From positions 1-64,000 of the forward strand of contig JAAMXY010000058.1 of assembly GCA_019677205.1 (NCBI GenBank): a stretch of 64,000 bases of DNA, in the 5' to 3' direction. Shown here piece after piece: positions 1-9,735 of this stretch. The translations under genes were made by a program, and so were the position numbers. The notes beneath the pieces are model-generated. The model saw only the letters and a program-made list of their open reading frames with translations. It was not told where the DNA came from and ran no database searches. The stretch is from Pinguiococcus pyrenoidosus (lineage: Eukaryota; Sar; Pinguiophyceae; Pinguiochrysidales; Pinguiochrysidaceae). Position 1 is the stretch's first letter. Each line of letters opens with the position of its first letter.

Positions 1-304
1 TCGCCTTGCAAGCCACAATGCCGATGGCCCCTGCACTGCGCATCTCGCCGAACCCAACGCATGTGTGTGGTGCTAGCCGGGCTATGCTCGGTGTGATTCG
101 GATGTCTGCTCTCTGGCCTGCGACCTGCGACCTGCAACCTGCAACGTGCCGGCTGCCTCCAATGCCCAAAAGCCCAATGGCCAAGAACCGTGAGAGCTAA
201 GAACCGCCGCTGGACGAAACTTTGCCTCTACGGTGCAAGACCCTTCTCTTGAAACCCGAAGAGAGACCTTCCTCAGCGACTTTGGCTCTCCCAGTCTTGA
301 AAGG
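1..304. other. Left-edge non-coding stretch
   Basis: No coding signal is seen upstream of the first ATG at 305. Around 117-150 there are about four imperfect 7-base copies of the type CTGCGAC/CTGCAAC. This is probably the 5' flank of the EF-hand gene; no clear TATA-like element was found. Confidence 0.4.
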
Positions 305-2646
305 ATGGATATCGAGAGGGATAGCGAATCCGATACCGAGGACCTGCAAAAGGGCTCGGTGTCGCAGGCGTCCTTGTCCCTCCTGGCGTCGACCGCACAG
401 GAGACGGTGACGGCGGAGGCAAACGTCTCCGACGAGGCCTTTGAGATGTTCCGCACCATCGACGTGGACGGCTCCGGTGTAATTGAAGTGCGAGAGCTCG
501 CAAGATACCTCGCAGGCGACGACAATTTGCCCGTTCACAAGCGCTTCGACATGCCAGACACCGGCATCCTTTGGCAGATATCGGCCGCCGAGCGCCGCGT
601 CGAAATCGCGGGCTTCGAAGAAGACTCTCCCGCGAGCCAGCGGCTGGATCTTGCCGTCGGGATGGCGCTTCTGAAGATCAACGAGAAAGACGTGGAAAGC
701 TTCTTCCAGTTCCAGGGCGAGGAGCTGCGGAGCAAGAAGACCGTGGCCGCCTTGGAAAGGCACCTGCGAACGCTGCCGCAGGTGCAACCTGTGACCCTGA
801 CCTTTGCGGAGCCGAAGGTCCTCGTGAACGACTACAACTGCTTTCTCGACCTTCGACGAAAAGGCAGGGACTACCGCGTGAGAATCCCGCCTGGAGCGTA
901 CAGCACCTACATCGACTTCGCCCGGGTGCTCACCTCGCAGTTTAAGAGAGAGGAGAAGCTCCGGGACCTCCGCGTCCGCTACAGTACGACGTCTAAGCGA
1001 CTTACCATCGCTTCCAAGGCCGACGCGCCCTTTGCGCTGCTTTTCGAGACTGGCCAGATGCGCGGCTACAACTGCAGCCTCCTTCTTGGCTTCTCTTCCA
1101 GAGACACCGTCGCATCCACGGAGGTCGAAGGTAGCCAACGGTGCATGAGTGATCTGGGAACGCCCCTCAGCGTGGAGCAGCTGGAGGACCTCGTCGCCAA
1201 GCTCGTCAAGGGGTACGACCACAACGAGGACGGCGTGATGGACTTCGACGAGTTCCTGAGGCTCTACAAAGTGTACTTCGCCGACGAGCAGAAGGTGGCC
1301 GCCTTCAAGGACTTTGTCCACGACGAGTACATGCCTGAAGAGGAGCGACGACAGCTCGAAAGGAGGCGCCTCGCCGAGGAAAGGAGAATCGAGAGACAGG
1401 CCATGCTGCTCAAAGCCAGAGCGCATCGAAAGACCATCATTCGGAAGCAGATACGACGCCAAAAGCAGCGGCCTCAAGCGGAAATCTTGGAGCAGATTTC
1501 CAGGCGCCGCGAGTCCATCATGCAGCACTTTCACACGGTTCACAACCGAAGGCATCGTCCAAGTGCCTCGAAGACTCTGCAGAGAGCTGCAGATCTGACC
1601 CAAAGACTGAAGGACAAAGAGCGGCGGCGGCAGCAAATCCGTCGGAAGTTCCGGCGTGTCCACCAACGGATCCATCAGACTGAGCACCAGCACCGCCACG
1701 GTGACGTCGACGCCATCTTGAGGACTGCGGCCAAGAAGCTCCGTGACGCAAGTGAGACGCCAGAAGTACGAGAGATGCGGCGTATGATGCATCCAAGCCT
1801 TCTTGGGTACAACCCGACGCCGCACTTGCTTGGACCGCCGACGGAAACGCACCCCGCCTTTTTCGAAAGCATCAGTGCTCAGCAGCGGCGACCAGAGAGC
1901 TACTCGGCGATGCTGGCTCTCTCGCGACAGCACCTTCGCTCGGGAAGAGCCGACTGGGACCTTGGCGCTTGGACACAGCTTCCCATGCCTCCCACCAACG
2001 TCGGACTGACGAGACAGCACCTGCGGCGCTTCGCAACGAAGTACGACCGTCAAGAGATCGTGCACCCAGCCTTCTTTGGCCACGGCAGACGACGGAGAGG
2101 AGCAACACCGAGCAGATGGGAAAAGAGACGCGGCGATGCCGTAGATAAAAGAGCGACAAACAAGGTTGTCGACGTCGAGAAGAGGAGTGCTACGTCACCG
2201 CCGCCCTCACCGAAGCGAGTCGCAACCTTTGGTGTTCTCACGCATTCCCGGCTGCACACGAGAAGGGTCGGCATGATGACGGCGGATCTCCAAGCATTCC
2301 AAAGTCAACGGCGTCGGCCTTCTGACGTTTGCCCATGTTCTTCGGAAGAGCCACTTCACGCACGGCGTGATTCAACGTCAGAAGAGAGCGCCGTCGTTCA
2401 TCCCGTGTTCTTCGCCGCCGGCGTCTGGGCCAGATTCCCCGTGATCCGCGATCCTGCGAAGGCTGGTCAGAATGCGCGCCACGACGCCGTCGACCGACTG
2501 CTTCGCATCCTGCAGGGGAAAGAAAGGAACGAACCATGTCCCATCTGCTGCCACGGCCAGCCGGGCTGTCCGCGCTGCTGGTTCTTTCCGGACGGCCATC
2601 GACCGGAAGACTTTGCCTATGTAGACCCAAGCACGGCATCGGCATC

Positions 2647-2680
<34 letters not shown>

Positions 2681-4011
2681 AAGATGGCTGGTAGGTAGCG
2701 CCCCATTTCCAAAAATACTCAAGCTGCTGCTGAAGAGCTTTCTCGGGTTTCTAGATGATTCCTCTACAACTGAGGCGAAGGAGCGTCGAAGAATCCAAGC
2801 CATTCACACGGACCTGACGACCACCAATGCCATCCAGAGCAAGAGACGACTACGAGAGAGCTTCATTACGGTCTTGGTCAAGATCCTGCCGGCCGGAAAG
2901 GTCGTCAAGCTGACGTGCGAGAGGTGCGTTCAGCTGCCACTCTGAAGAGCCAAGCACGCGGCTCCCTTGATTCAGGCCCACCGGGATTCTTCAGGAGCTG
3001 GTCCGTTGGGTACCTCTACCATCTTCTGCATAGCAATACGCCTCTTGGCACTCTGCATGCGGGGTCGTTGGTGCTACCGATGCTCTCAGGTCAGCCCTTC
3101 CACCCTCGTCGAGACTTTGGTTTTTGGCTCTTGGCGGCACCCTTAAGCTCCTCAATGCTTGAGCTTGGTAGGGTGCTACAAGTTGGACAACGAGGCGCTG
3201 CCCGAGACAGACATCTCGCTGCCGCTCTTCACCGCCGATGTTCCACTGGAGCGCTATGGAATCAAGCAGGACAAGAGCAACGTGGTCCTGCTGCATGTTT
3301 CCCAGGTAGCAATCCCGCGGCAGCACGATGCTTGGTCCTTGCGTCGGCGCTTTGAAACAAACTCCAGACAGACCTCTCAACCTCTCCGTTGCGGCATCGC
3401 TTACCAGTCGACGACGGAGAGTGCCGTGCGAATGCTGCGTCAATTCGTTCTCAACAACCTGCCCATCGGCCAAGAGCTGCGGGATCGATTGGACCTGAGG
3501 ATGGTCTCGTACCTGGACGGTATCCAGGACCCAACGACGGACCGCCTTCAGCAGGAACTAGGCGAGCTTCTCTCCAGGTGCGGCTCTTGTCTCTTTGGCC
3601 CAACGAGAATAGATTCCTGTAGATCCCTGTGGATTCCTTTCTGGGAAGGAAGCGCAATCAGACGTGATCTGTGACGTTGTAGACAAATGAAGCTGGATGA
3701 GCAAAACGCGCTGGCGGACCGAAAAGCCGCCGAGATCGAAAAGCGACGCGAAATGCGGCAAGCCATCGAAGAGAGTCGGCGCCGGGTGCGTGCTGCTGCC
3801 TTGGCCAATCTCCCCTCTCTATGTCGTCAACGTATCGCTGATTGCATTTCATCGCAGGCCCAGAACCGTCCCAAGCCACCACCTCGAAATCGAAATCGGA
3901 ATCGGAATCGGAATCGGAACCGTTGCCGTACCACCAAGAAGCAGGTGCTTGGCTACGCCGCGTGAAAACTGTCTCTGTGCTTAACAACTTCAGTGGATAG
4001 GGGAGTGCCGA

Positions 4012-4042
<31 letters not shown>

Positions 4043-4163
4043 TGCACTCAAAGTCGCACTCAAACCGCAGCCATTGCTGGAGCTATGGACGCCGAGAAGA
4101 TCGAGAAGAACAATCCGCCAGAAGCTAAAGAGACGCGCTGCGCTACTCCAAGCCTTCTACTAA
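305..4163 (+). CDS. EF-hand, coiled-coil protein with polyglutamine run (7 exons)
   Basis: Rebuilt exons are 305-2690, 2755-2923, 3164-3305, 3372-3577, 3683-3785, 3858-3944 and 4071-4163. All phases close and give about 1061 residues. Two EF-hands lie in exon 1: one with the loop DVDGSGVIEVRE near residue 50, the other with DHNEDGVMDFDE near residue 310. Both keep the usual acidic ligands, so calcium binding is likely. The middle is very basic and rich in Arg, Glu and Gln (probable coiled coil). Exon 1 ends in an 11-residue polyglutamine run. Exon 6 encodes an Arg-Asn dipeptide repeat from a GGAATC-type hexamer, and the C-terminus is basic. I do not recognise the family; a calcium-responsive cytoskeletal or axonemal protein is only a guess. 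It converges on the beta-helix gene. Confidence 0.7.
3888..3920 (+). repeat. GGAATC-type hexamer repeat coding for Arg-Asn
   Basis: About five tandem copies of a CGAAAT/CGGAAT hexamer. In the chosen frame they are exonic and give an RN dipeptide repeat in the EF-hand protein. Confidence 0.7.
4009..4040. repeat. CCCTCG hexamer repeat in an intron
   Basis: About five tandem copies of CCCTCG, inside the last intron (3945-4070) of the EF-hand gene. Confidence 0.8.
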
Positions 4164-4432
4164 GGAAATTGTCCTGCTTTGGAAACTTCCGCCGATGATC
4201 GAAATGCAGTGTAGAGACGATCCGAAGATGATAATGAACGCAGGTCTTTGCCTCATCAGCTTAAGTCAATGCGTCAGGCGCTTGCAAGGGCGCGGGCGGA
4301 CGGCTACAGACCACCCGCATCGCAAAACTGCCCAAAACTCGGCAGATCTCTTTGCCATCGGAGAGAGTCGTTCTCTTTCAAAATCCGCGACCAAATGCCT
4401 CCCTTCCGCATTGTCGGACCACTGAACTCACA

Positions 4433-6837
4433 CTACGCAAAGTTGACTACGCTCTCGCTGTGCGTGCAGCGGCCCATCTGAATGACCGAATGAATGCCAC
4501 CTTTGAAATTCAGGAAGACCGTGAAGGCATTCTCGATCTTGGCGTCCGATGGCACCATCATCTGCGGCACAGACAGCCAATTCTCTTAGAGGTCAAGGCA
4601 CTTGCATGTCTCCCTTTTCTCTTGGACGTGAGCTTACCGCGCACCGCACCCAGACCTCGTGATCTCGGAAGCAGGAGTAAACGCCGAGTCCCCGCCCGTC
4701 AAAGTCCGACGCTCCCTGGTCGACATGGAAGCTCACGACGTCGTAGTCGGGGACCCAATACGGGAGCTCGGACTGGTAGAAGTAGCAGAGACCCTGATTT
4801 TTCACATCGCGAGGTCAGCCAGGCGAAAAGGCACTGGGGGACACAAACTGTCCACTCGTCCATGAGGATACCTTCGATCCCAACCACTTGACCAGCTCAT
4901 TGCGGGAGTGCTCAACCGCTAGGCCGTAGGCTTTGACGTGTGAGCCTCCAACGACGAGCCCATGGTCGCAGGTGTATTCCCCCTCGCGAACGAGGTGGTA
5001 CTTCTCGCCGGGCTCCGGCTGCTCAGCGACTGTTCGGCCGTTCTCCTCGACGCTTCCCAGCAGCGCGTGATCGGCTACCCACAGCCAGATGTTGTCCAGA
5101 AGAACGTCGCTGGCGTAGATGCCCTTGATCGAGGCAAGCATGTGAAGACAATCAGCCACGCCGTTTTCGTCGCTGTCCTTCTCTTCACTTGACTATCTGA
5201 CGTACCATGATGGTCTCCACGCTGATCTTCCGATCCGTGTCCGGTCCCCCGACGCGGCAAAAAACGTCCGACAACACGCAGGTGACCGTCTCCTGCTCCA
5301 CCCCCGAGTTGCGTGGCTCGCTCGGGTCCCCAATCGTTATCAGATGCGAGCCTGCGTACGTGTCGGTCTTGCCAGCCTGCAGCATGAGGCCGGCAATTCT
5401 CACGTCGCGCGCGGCCGCGTCCACGTGGATGCACGGTCCACTCGGTGGCGCAATCAGCGTGGCCATGCCGATGCCAAGGACGACTTGCCCGCTCCGCTTG
5501 ACTTCAAGAGGCGACGTGAGCCGGTAGATGCCAGGCAGGAGCAGGATCGAGAAGCCGCTGGCAACCGCTTGCTCCAGAAAGTCGGAATCCATCTCTGGCT
5601 TGATGATCGTGGGGCTCACAACGCGCGGCGGGAGCTTCTTGCCGTCATCCGGCGCCGTGTCTGGCGTCCAACGTCCAACCGTGCTCCTCTCAACGGGTGG
5701 CACGATTATTTGAAGCGTCGCCCCTGCGCTTTCGCAGACTAGATACGGCTTCTCAGCGATGAGCGGCGTCTCCTCGACGATCGTGACCCGAGGCAGTCCA
5801 GAGCAGTCGCTCTTGGGCAGCACGTTGACGCAGCCGGAGTAGACGTAGGACCAGACCCCAGCGTAGGGATCCGGCGCGATCTCGAAGCTGCAGTTTCGGA
5901 CCATGAACTGCTGCTGGCTACCAAAGTCGACGCCACCGAGAACCTAGTGCAGGGACGACAGTTCGTGAGGCATATTCCAGCATGTGCTTTTTTTCCCAGC
6001 TCTGCTTTTTTCCGCTTTTTATGCTTGTTTTGCTTTTTTGGTTTTGTTTTGTTGTGTTTTCTTTTCTTTGCTGCTCTCGGGCTCTTTTGCCCTCTGATCT
6101 GCCTTTTGCGTTCCTCTGCTCTTTGCTCCTTTTCTTCTTCTTCTTCTTCTTCTTCTTCTTCTTCTTCTTCTTCTTCTTCTTCTTCTTCTTCTTCTTCTTC
6201 TTCTTCTTCTTCTTCTTCTTCTTCCTGCACTTCCTGCACAACTCAGAGCCATTCGCCGAGCAACTCCCGACCACCAGAAGTACCTTACAATTGGCCATGA
6301 AGCCGCCGGAGGCCATCTGGCCTTGGTCATGCAGCAGCAGCTTGTTCTTCACGACCACGCTGCGGAGCGGCGCCGCCTGCGACACCGACCACAGCAGCTC
6401 CTGCGTCATGAAGTTCTCAGCAGAGCGCCAAAACGTGTCCAGGGCGCCAGCGCCGCCCGGATCCGCCGCGTGGCAGACCGGGCCGGCCTTGTGTTGCCGT
6501 CCGGGGCGGAACTCTACGGCCTCCGGACGGCGTCCTAGGCCGTGCACGGTGCAGTAGTAGCCGATGGGGATCTCCAAGTCGCTATAGACGCCCGGCAGGA
6601 ACAGAAGCGCTTTGCGCTCCGAGCTAAAATGCGCCGGACACTCGGAGAGAGGCGCAATCTCCGCGTCGATCACTTGCTGAATGTCCTGCGGCGTCAGATC
6701 TGGAGCCTTAGACCGACCCGAACCTTGCTAACAAGCATGGAGCAGGGCGTCTGGCGGACCTGCATGGGCTGATCGGCGCTGAATACAAAGACATTGGCGC
6801 TCTGGAGCTCTTTCCACGGCGATTCAGCGGAGTCCAT
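4433..6837 (-). CDS. Right-handed beta-helix (pectate-lyase-fold) protein of the bacterial/fungal 'adenylyl cyclase'-annotated family
   Basis: Exons on the minus strand are 6837-6760, 6706-6284, 5943-5206, 5123-4872, 4793-4638 and 4561-4433. Every junction keeps phase and the product is 591 residues. The conserved march is NVFVFSAD, then LLFLPGVY and GYYCTVHGLG, then GALDTFWRSAENF and a VSQAAPLR block, then FGSQQQFMVRN, DNIWLWVADH, a YGLAVEHS block and GLGVYSCFRD. From memory this matches large secreted-type parallel beta-helix proteins of Streptomyces and filamentous fungi, often mislabelled adenylyl cyclase. The fold suggests polysaccharide binding or cleavage; no catalytic assignment can be made from sequence alone. 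No obvious signal peptide follows the chosen ATG, so the true start may lie upstream. The intron at 6283-5944 holds a long CTT repeat. Sparse occurrence in algae would make transfer plausible, though the gene now has five introns. Confidence 0.8.
6133..6224. repeat. (CTT)n microsatellite, about 30 copies
   Basis: An almost pure CTT run of about 92 bases on the plus strand (AAG on the coding strand) inside an intron of the beta-helix gene. Read through, it would give only polyE, polyK or polyR, which supports its being intronic. Confidence 0.95.
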
Positions 6838-7146
6838 CGGCTTTTGCGACGCAGGAAGAGGGTATCAGAGGCACCAAGGCTTGCCTTGCGCCCGCCAGCT
6901 CTATGAGCGCACCACTCGCGGCCACCGGAAGCCCAGAGATCCCAAATCGACGGACGAGACACTCCGTTTTGAACCGGGAAATGGCGGGAAAATGACACCG
7001 TTTCCCGTTGGTGATCGATACTGCAGATCTCTGGACCGGCACTATCAGGACATTATAAAAAGTATTTTTTGGGGGAAACGGCTGGAGGATACGCTGATTT
7101 TCCCGCCAAAAACTTTGCGGAGAAGTGGCGTCGACTGCGTTCTTCT
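6838..7146. promoter_or_regulatory. Spacer between two minus-strand genes with E2F-like sites
   Basis: This 309-base stretch separates the stop of the GAF gene from the start of the beta-helix gene and should hold the latter's promoter. It contains GGCGGGAAAA (6983-6992), TTTCCCG (7001-7007) and TTTTCCCGCC (7098-7107), which resemble E2F/DP sites (TTTSSCGC). The link to regulation is inference. Confidence 0.4.
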
Positions 7147-9255
7147 CTAACTTGCCGAGGTCTCCAGGAACTGCGCGTAGGATTTCATCGCCTTGATCTC
7201 CTCCGCGTACTTCAGCAGGATTCGGCCCACTTCCGCCGCGAGCGCGGTAAAGTGCTTCACGTCCTCCTTGGAGAACGCGTCTCTGCCCAGAGTGTTGATG
7301 GCCTGGACGACGCCCAGCGGCTCGTCCCCGTTGCAGACCGGCACGCACAGCATGTTGCTGGTGTGGAAGCCGGTGGCGGCGTCCACGTCGTGCGCGAAGC
7401 GCTTGTCTCCGTCGGCGTCCGAGGTGTTCACGATCACGTTGTGCTGCGCCACATGACCGGCGATGCCCTCGCCCAGCGGCAGGCGCAGGCCCTGGATGTC
7501 CTCGCTGACCGCGCACCACAGCTCGGCGTCGCTGGCGTCGATGACGAACATGCTGACCTTCTCCACGCGCAGGATCTCCTTGGCCACGCGCGAGATGGTG
7601 GTCAGCAGCTCCATGAAGTCGTCGTCTTCCAGCATGACCCACGTGGCGGCGCACCACTCGAACAGGGCGTTCTGGATGCTCTGCGAGCGGTCCAGCATGT
7701 CGGTGGCTTGGTCCTTGAAGGCCAAGGCACTGGCGCAGAGCAGCGGCGCTTGGAAGTCCGGCAGCGCCACGGCGCGGTCTCGCGGTGGCAGGTTGGTCAG
7801 GCACAGCACCCCGAGCACCTCGTCGCTGGCGTCCGTGAAAGGCAGAGCAACGACGTTTCGGATGTCGTGGTCGTCTCGGATGTGCTTGTCCACCTCGGCG
7901 TCAAAGTCGCTGCTGCCGCTGTTGGCGTCCTTGGCGCTCCCGCCGTCCAGCTGCATGACCATGATGGGCCGGTTCTCCGCCGCGCACTTGCCCACCACGC
8001 CGACGCCCATGGGGAACACGGCGCCCTTGCCGTGCTCGGCCACTTCTGCCAGGCTGCGCCGCACCTTGTCCCGGCTGGGGTTGACGAAGAACGCCTCCAC
8101 CCCTCCGGCGCCCGTGAAGGTCTCCACGGCACCGTGCAAGGACCGCCAGGCCTCCGCCTCGCTCTCGGCGGCCACCACCTGGAGCAACCGCTCGCTGCAA
8201 CATACCTTCTCCTCAGCCCGTCGGAGACTGGCGCCCTGGCGCGCGCGGTCGTGCAAGCTGCGCAGCACGTGGGAGGCGCAGCTGCCCAGGAAGCTGTCGT
8301 CGTCATCGTAGTCTCCATCTTCCTTGCCGTAGAGCAGCAGGACACCCTTCAGGCTGGCGTCGGCGTCCCACAGAGGCACCGCCAAGGCGTCCTCGTTGGG
8401 GTGCGTGAAGCCCTTGCTCAGCACCATGAGACGGCCCACGCCCCGAATGCTGCGCTTGGTGGTTGCCAGGGTGTTGAGCACGCCGGAGCCGAGGCAGAGG
8501 TCGCTCCCGATGCTGTCGGGGTTGCTCGCAGCAGCTTCGATCACGAGCTGCTGCTCTGGTCCGAAGAGCGCGACCAGCACTTCCGCGCTCCGCGTCAGCT
8601 CGTGGAGAAGCTTGAGCGTGTGCGCGAGCTTCTGCGCAAGCGGCAGCGACTGGCAGAAGAAGCCCTCGTAGATCCTCCACGCCCTCTGCGCCGCAGACTT
8701 TAGGTCCGAATGGTGCAGCTCGTGGCTCTCCGCCGGCGGAAGCACGACGACCTTGGACGACAAGCTCGACGGCTCCGCTTCACGAGAGCCCGAAAACGGC
8801 GCCAGTGCCGAGGGAAAGTCGCCGAGGAAATCTTCGTGAGCAGGCGTCCTCTTGGTCATTGCCACAATCGCCCTTTCTGCCCTCTCTCGGCGAATCTTCT
8901 CCGCTTCCAGCGCTCGCTGGAGGGCCTCGATCTCTCGCTTCAGGAGCGCCAGCTCGCGCAGCGCAGCCAGAGTCGGCCGGCCCTCTTCCCTTCCTGCCTG
9001 CTCCGAAGAAGAGCCGTCCCTCTCTTCCGCCAAGGGCCCTTTGTCCCTAAAATTGCTTATCGATTCCAGGGACTGCCTGCGCCGAACGGTTGCCGAGTCG
9101 CGGCGCCGCAGCCGCGGCGACTGTGACGACGCCCTGCGAAGAAGCGGCCGCTTCTGGGCAGTCAGGTCCATTGCAACCGTTTCGCGGCGCTGCAGCTGGG
9201 GCGACTGTGACGACGCCCTGCGAAGCAGCGTCGGCTTTTGGGCAGTCAGGTCCAT
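7147..9255 (-). CDS. Tandem GAF-domain protein
   Basis: A single open exon of 702 residues from the ATG at 9255. The first 56 residues are two 28-residue copies starting MDLTAQK. A coiled coil follows (roughly residues 90-130). Then come probably two GAF domains: a degenerate one around 195-350 and a better one near 530-690. The C-terminal GAF has the typical run GLRLPLGEGIAGHVA, then NTSDADGDKRF and SNMLCVPV, and ends in an amphipathic helix. The family includes cyclic-nucleotide phosphodiesterases and sensor proteins, but no phosphodiesterase, cyclase or kinase domain follows the stop, so this looks like a stand-alone ligand-sensing or dimerising protein. The ligand cannot be predicted. It is divergent from the PP2A gene across an AT-rich island. 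Confidence 0.85.
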   Translation of the reverse strand: MDLTAQKPTLLRRASSQSPQLQRRETVAMDLTAQKRPLLRRASSQSPRLRRRDSATVRRRQSLESISNFRDKGPLAEERDGSSSEQAGREEGRPTLAALRELALLKREIEALQRALEAEKIRRERAERAIVAMTKRTPAHEDFLGDFPSALAPFSGSREAEPSSLSSKVVVLPPAESHELHHSDLKSAAQRAWRIYEGFFCQSLPLAQKLAHTLKLLHELTRSAEVLVALFGPEQQLVIEAAASNPDSIGSDLCLGSGVLNTLATTKRSIRGVGRLMVLSKGFTHPNEDALAVPLWDADASLKGVLLLYGKEDGDYDDDDSFLGSCASHVLRSLHDRARQGASLRRAEEKVCCSERLLQVVAAESEAEAWRSLHGAVETFTGAGGVEAFFVNPSRDKVRRSLAEVAEHGKGAVFPMGVGVVGKCAAENRPIMVMQLDGGSAKDANSGSSDFDAEVDKHIRDDHDIRNVVALPFTDASDEVLGVLCLTNLPPRDRAVALPDFQAPLLCASALAFKDQATDMLDRSQSIQNALFEWCAATWVMLEDDDFMELLTTISRVAKEILRVEKVSMFVIDASDAELWCAVSEDIQGLRLPLGEGIAGHVAQHNVIVNTSDADGDKRFAHDVDAATGFHTSNMLCVPVCNGDEPLGVVQAINTLGRDAFSKEDVKHFTALAAEVGRILLKYAEEIKAMKSYAQFLETSAS
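9088..9255 (-). repeat. Two 84-base coding tandem repeats at the start of the GAF gene
   Basis: Two adjacent units (9255-9172 and 9171-9088) each encode about 28 residues beginning MDLTAQK and containing LLRRASSQSP. The copies differ at scattered positions. The second unit has its own in-frame ATG, so translation could start at either. Confidence 0.85.
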
Positions 9256-9419
9256 CGCCGGCGGCACTTCTACACAGGCGGCCTCTCAACTCGGGTCTTT
9301 GTTCCCCTATGTTGCAGGTCCGACGAGGCGGTCAAATGTTCTTGCTTCCGACCTGTGCTTCCAGAGGACTCTTAGTTGATCTGAGTAACAGCAGGATAAT
9401 AGGATTTGAAAAGTCGTGA

Positions 9420-9625
9420 GGAGGTCCGGAAAAGTAGGTTTCATTGGTTCAGGATCCAATACGAAAATTTTGAAAAATGGAGCATATCAGCTGACGGACG
9501 ATATTTTGAGTCTCTTTTCCGTTCAGAAAAAAATAATACTATTCCAAAATATATATAAATATGTATTAATTAATAGTTTGAAATATAGATTCCGTATTTT
9601 CTTATTCAAGCCATACAATCATCTC
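9420..9625. promoter_or_regulatory. AT-rich island between divergent GAF and PP2A genes
   Basis: The stretch is strongly A+T rich (for example runs of ATATATAAATATG near 9550) within a GC-rich surrounding. It lies between two gene starts pointing away from each other (9255 minus, 9736 plus). Probably a shared nucleosome-poor promoter. Confidence 0.5.
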
Positions 9626-9735
9626 ACAAAGCGTTTGCCCTGAAGATTTTCAATCTGTCCCTTTGCTCGTTATCTCCCGCCTTTTTTCCACGAGAATCGG
9701 CGCCTTTTGCGCATTTTCGCTGAAGTGGCGTCGCG

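Noticed and set aside
197-2083. Long open frame on the minus strand opposite the EF-hand gene
   Set aside because: It mirrors the GC-rich codon pattern of the plus-strand gene; composition is unlike a real protein and there is no domain, while the plus frame has clear EF-hands.
4352-4891. Plus-strand open frame over the 3' end of the beta-helix gene
   Set aside because: The minus strand gives conserved family blocks with consistent splicing over the same bases; the plus frame has none.
5918-6673. Lysine-rich extension of the beta-helix exon through the AAG repeat
   Set aside because: The repeat lies between a good donor (6283) and acceptor (5944); removing it restores the family alignment (NCK joined to VLGGVDFGS).
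6707-6733. A 26-base intron in the beta-helix gene
   Set aside because: Too short. A 53-base intron using the donor at 6759 gives the same phase and fits the family spacing.
7069-8703. Long plus-strand open frame opposite the GAF gene
   Set aside because: Antisense shadow rich in His/Val/Gln; the minus frame has clear GAF motifs.
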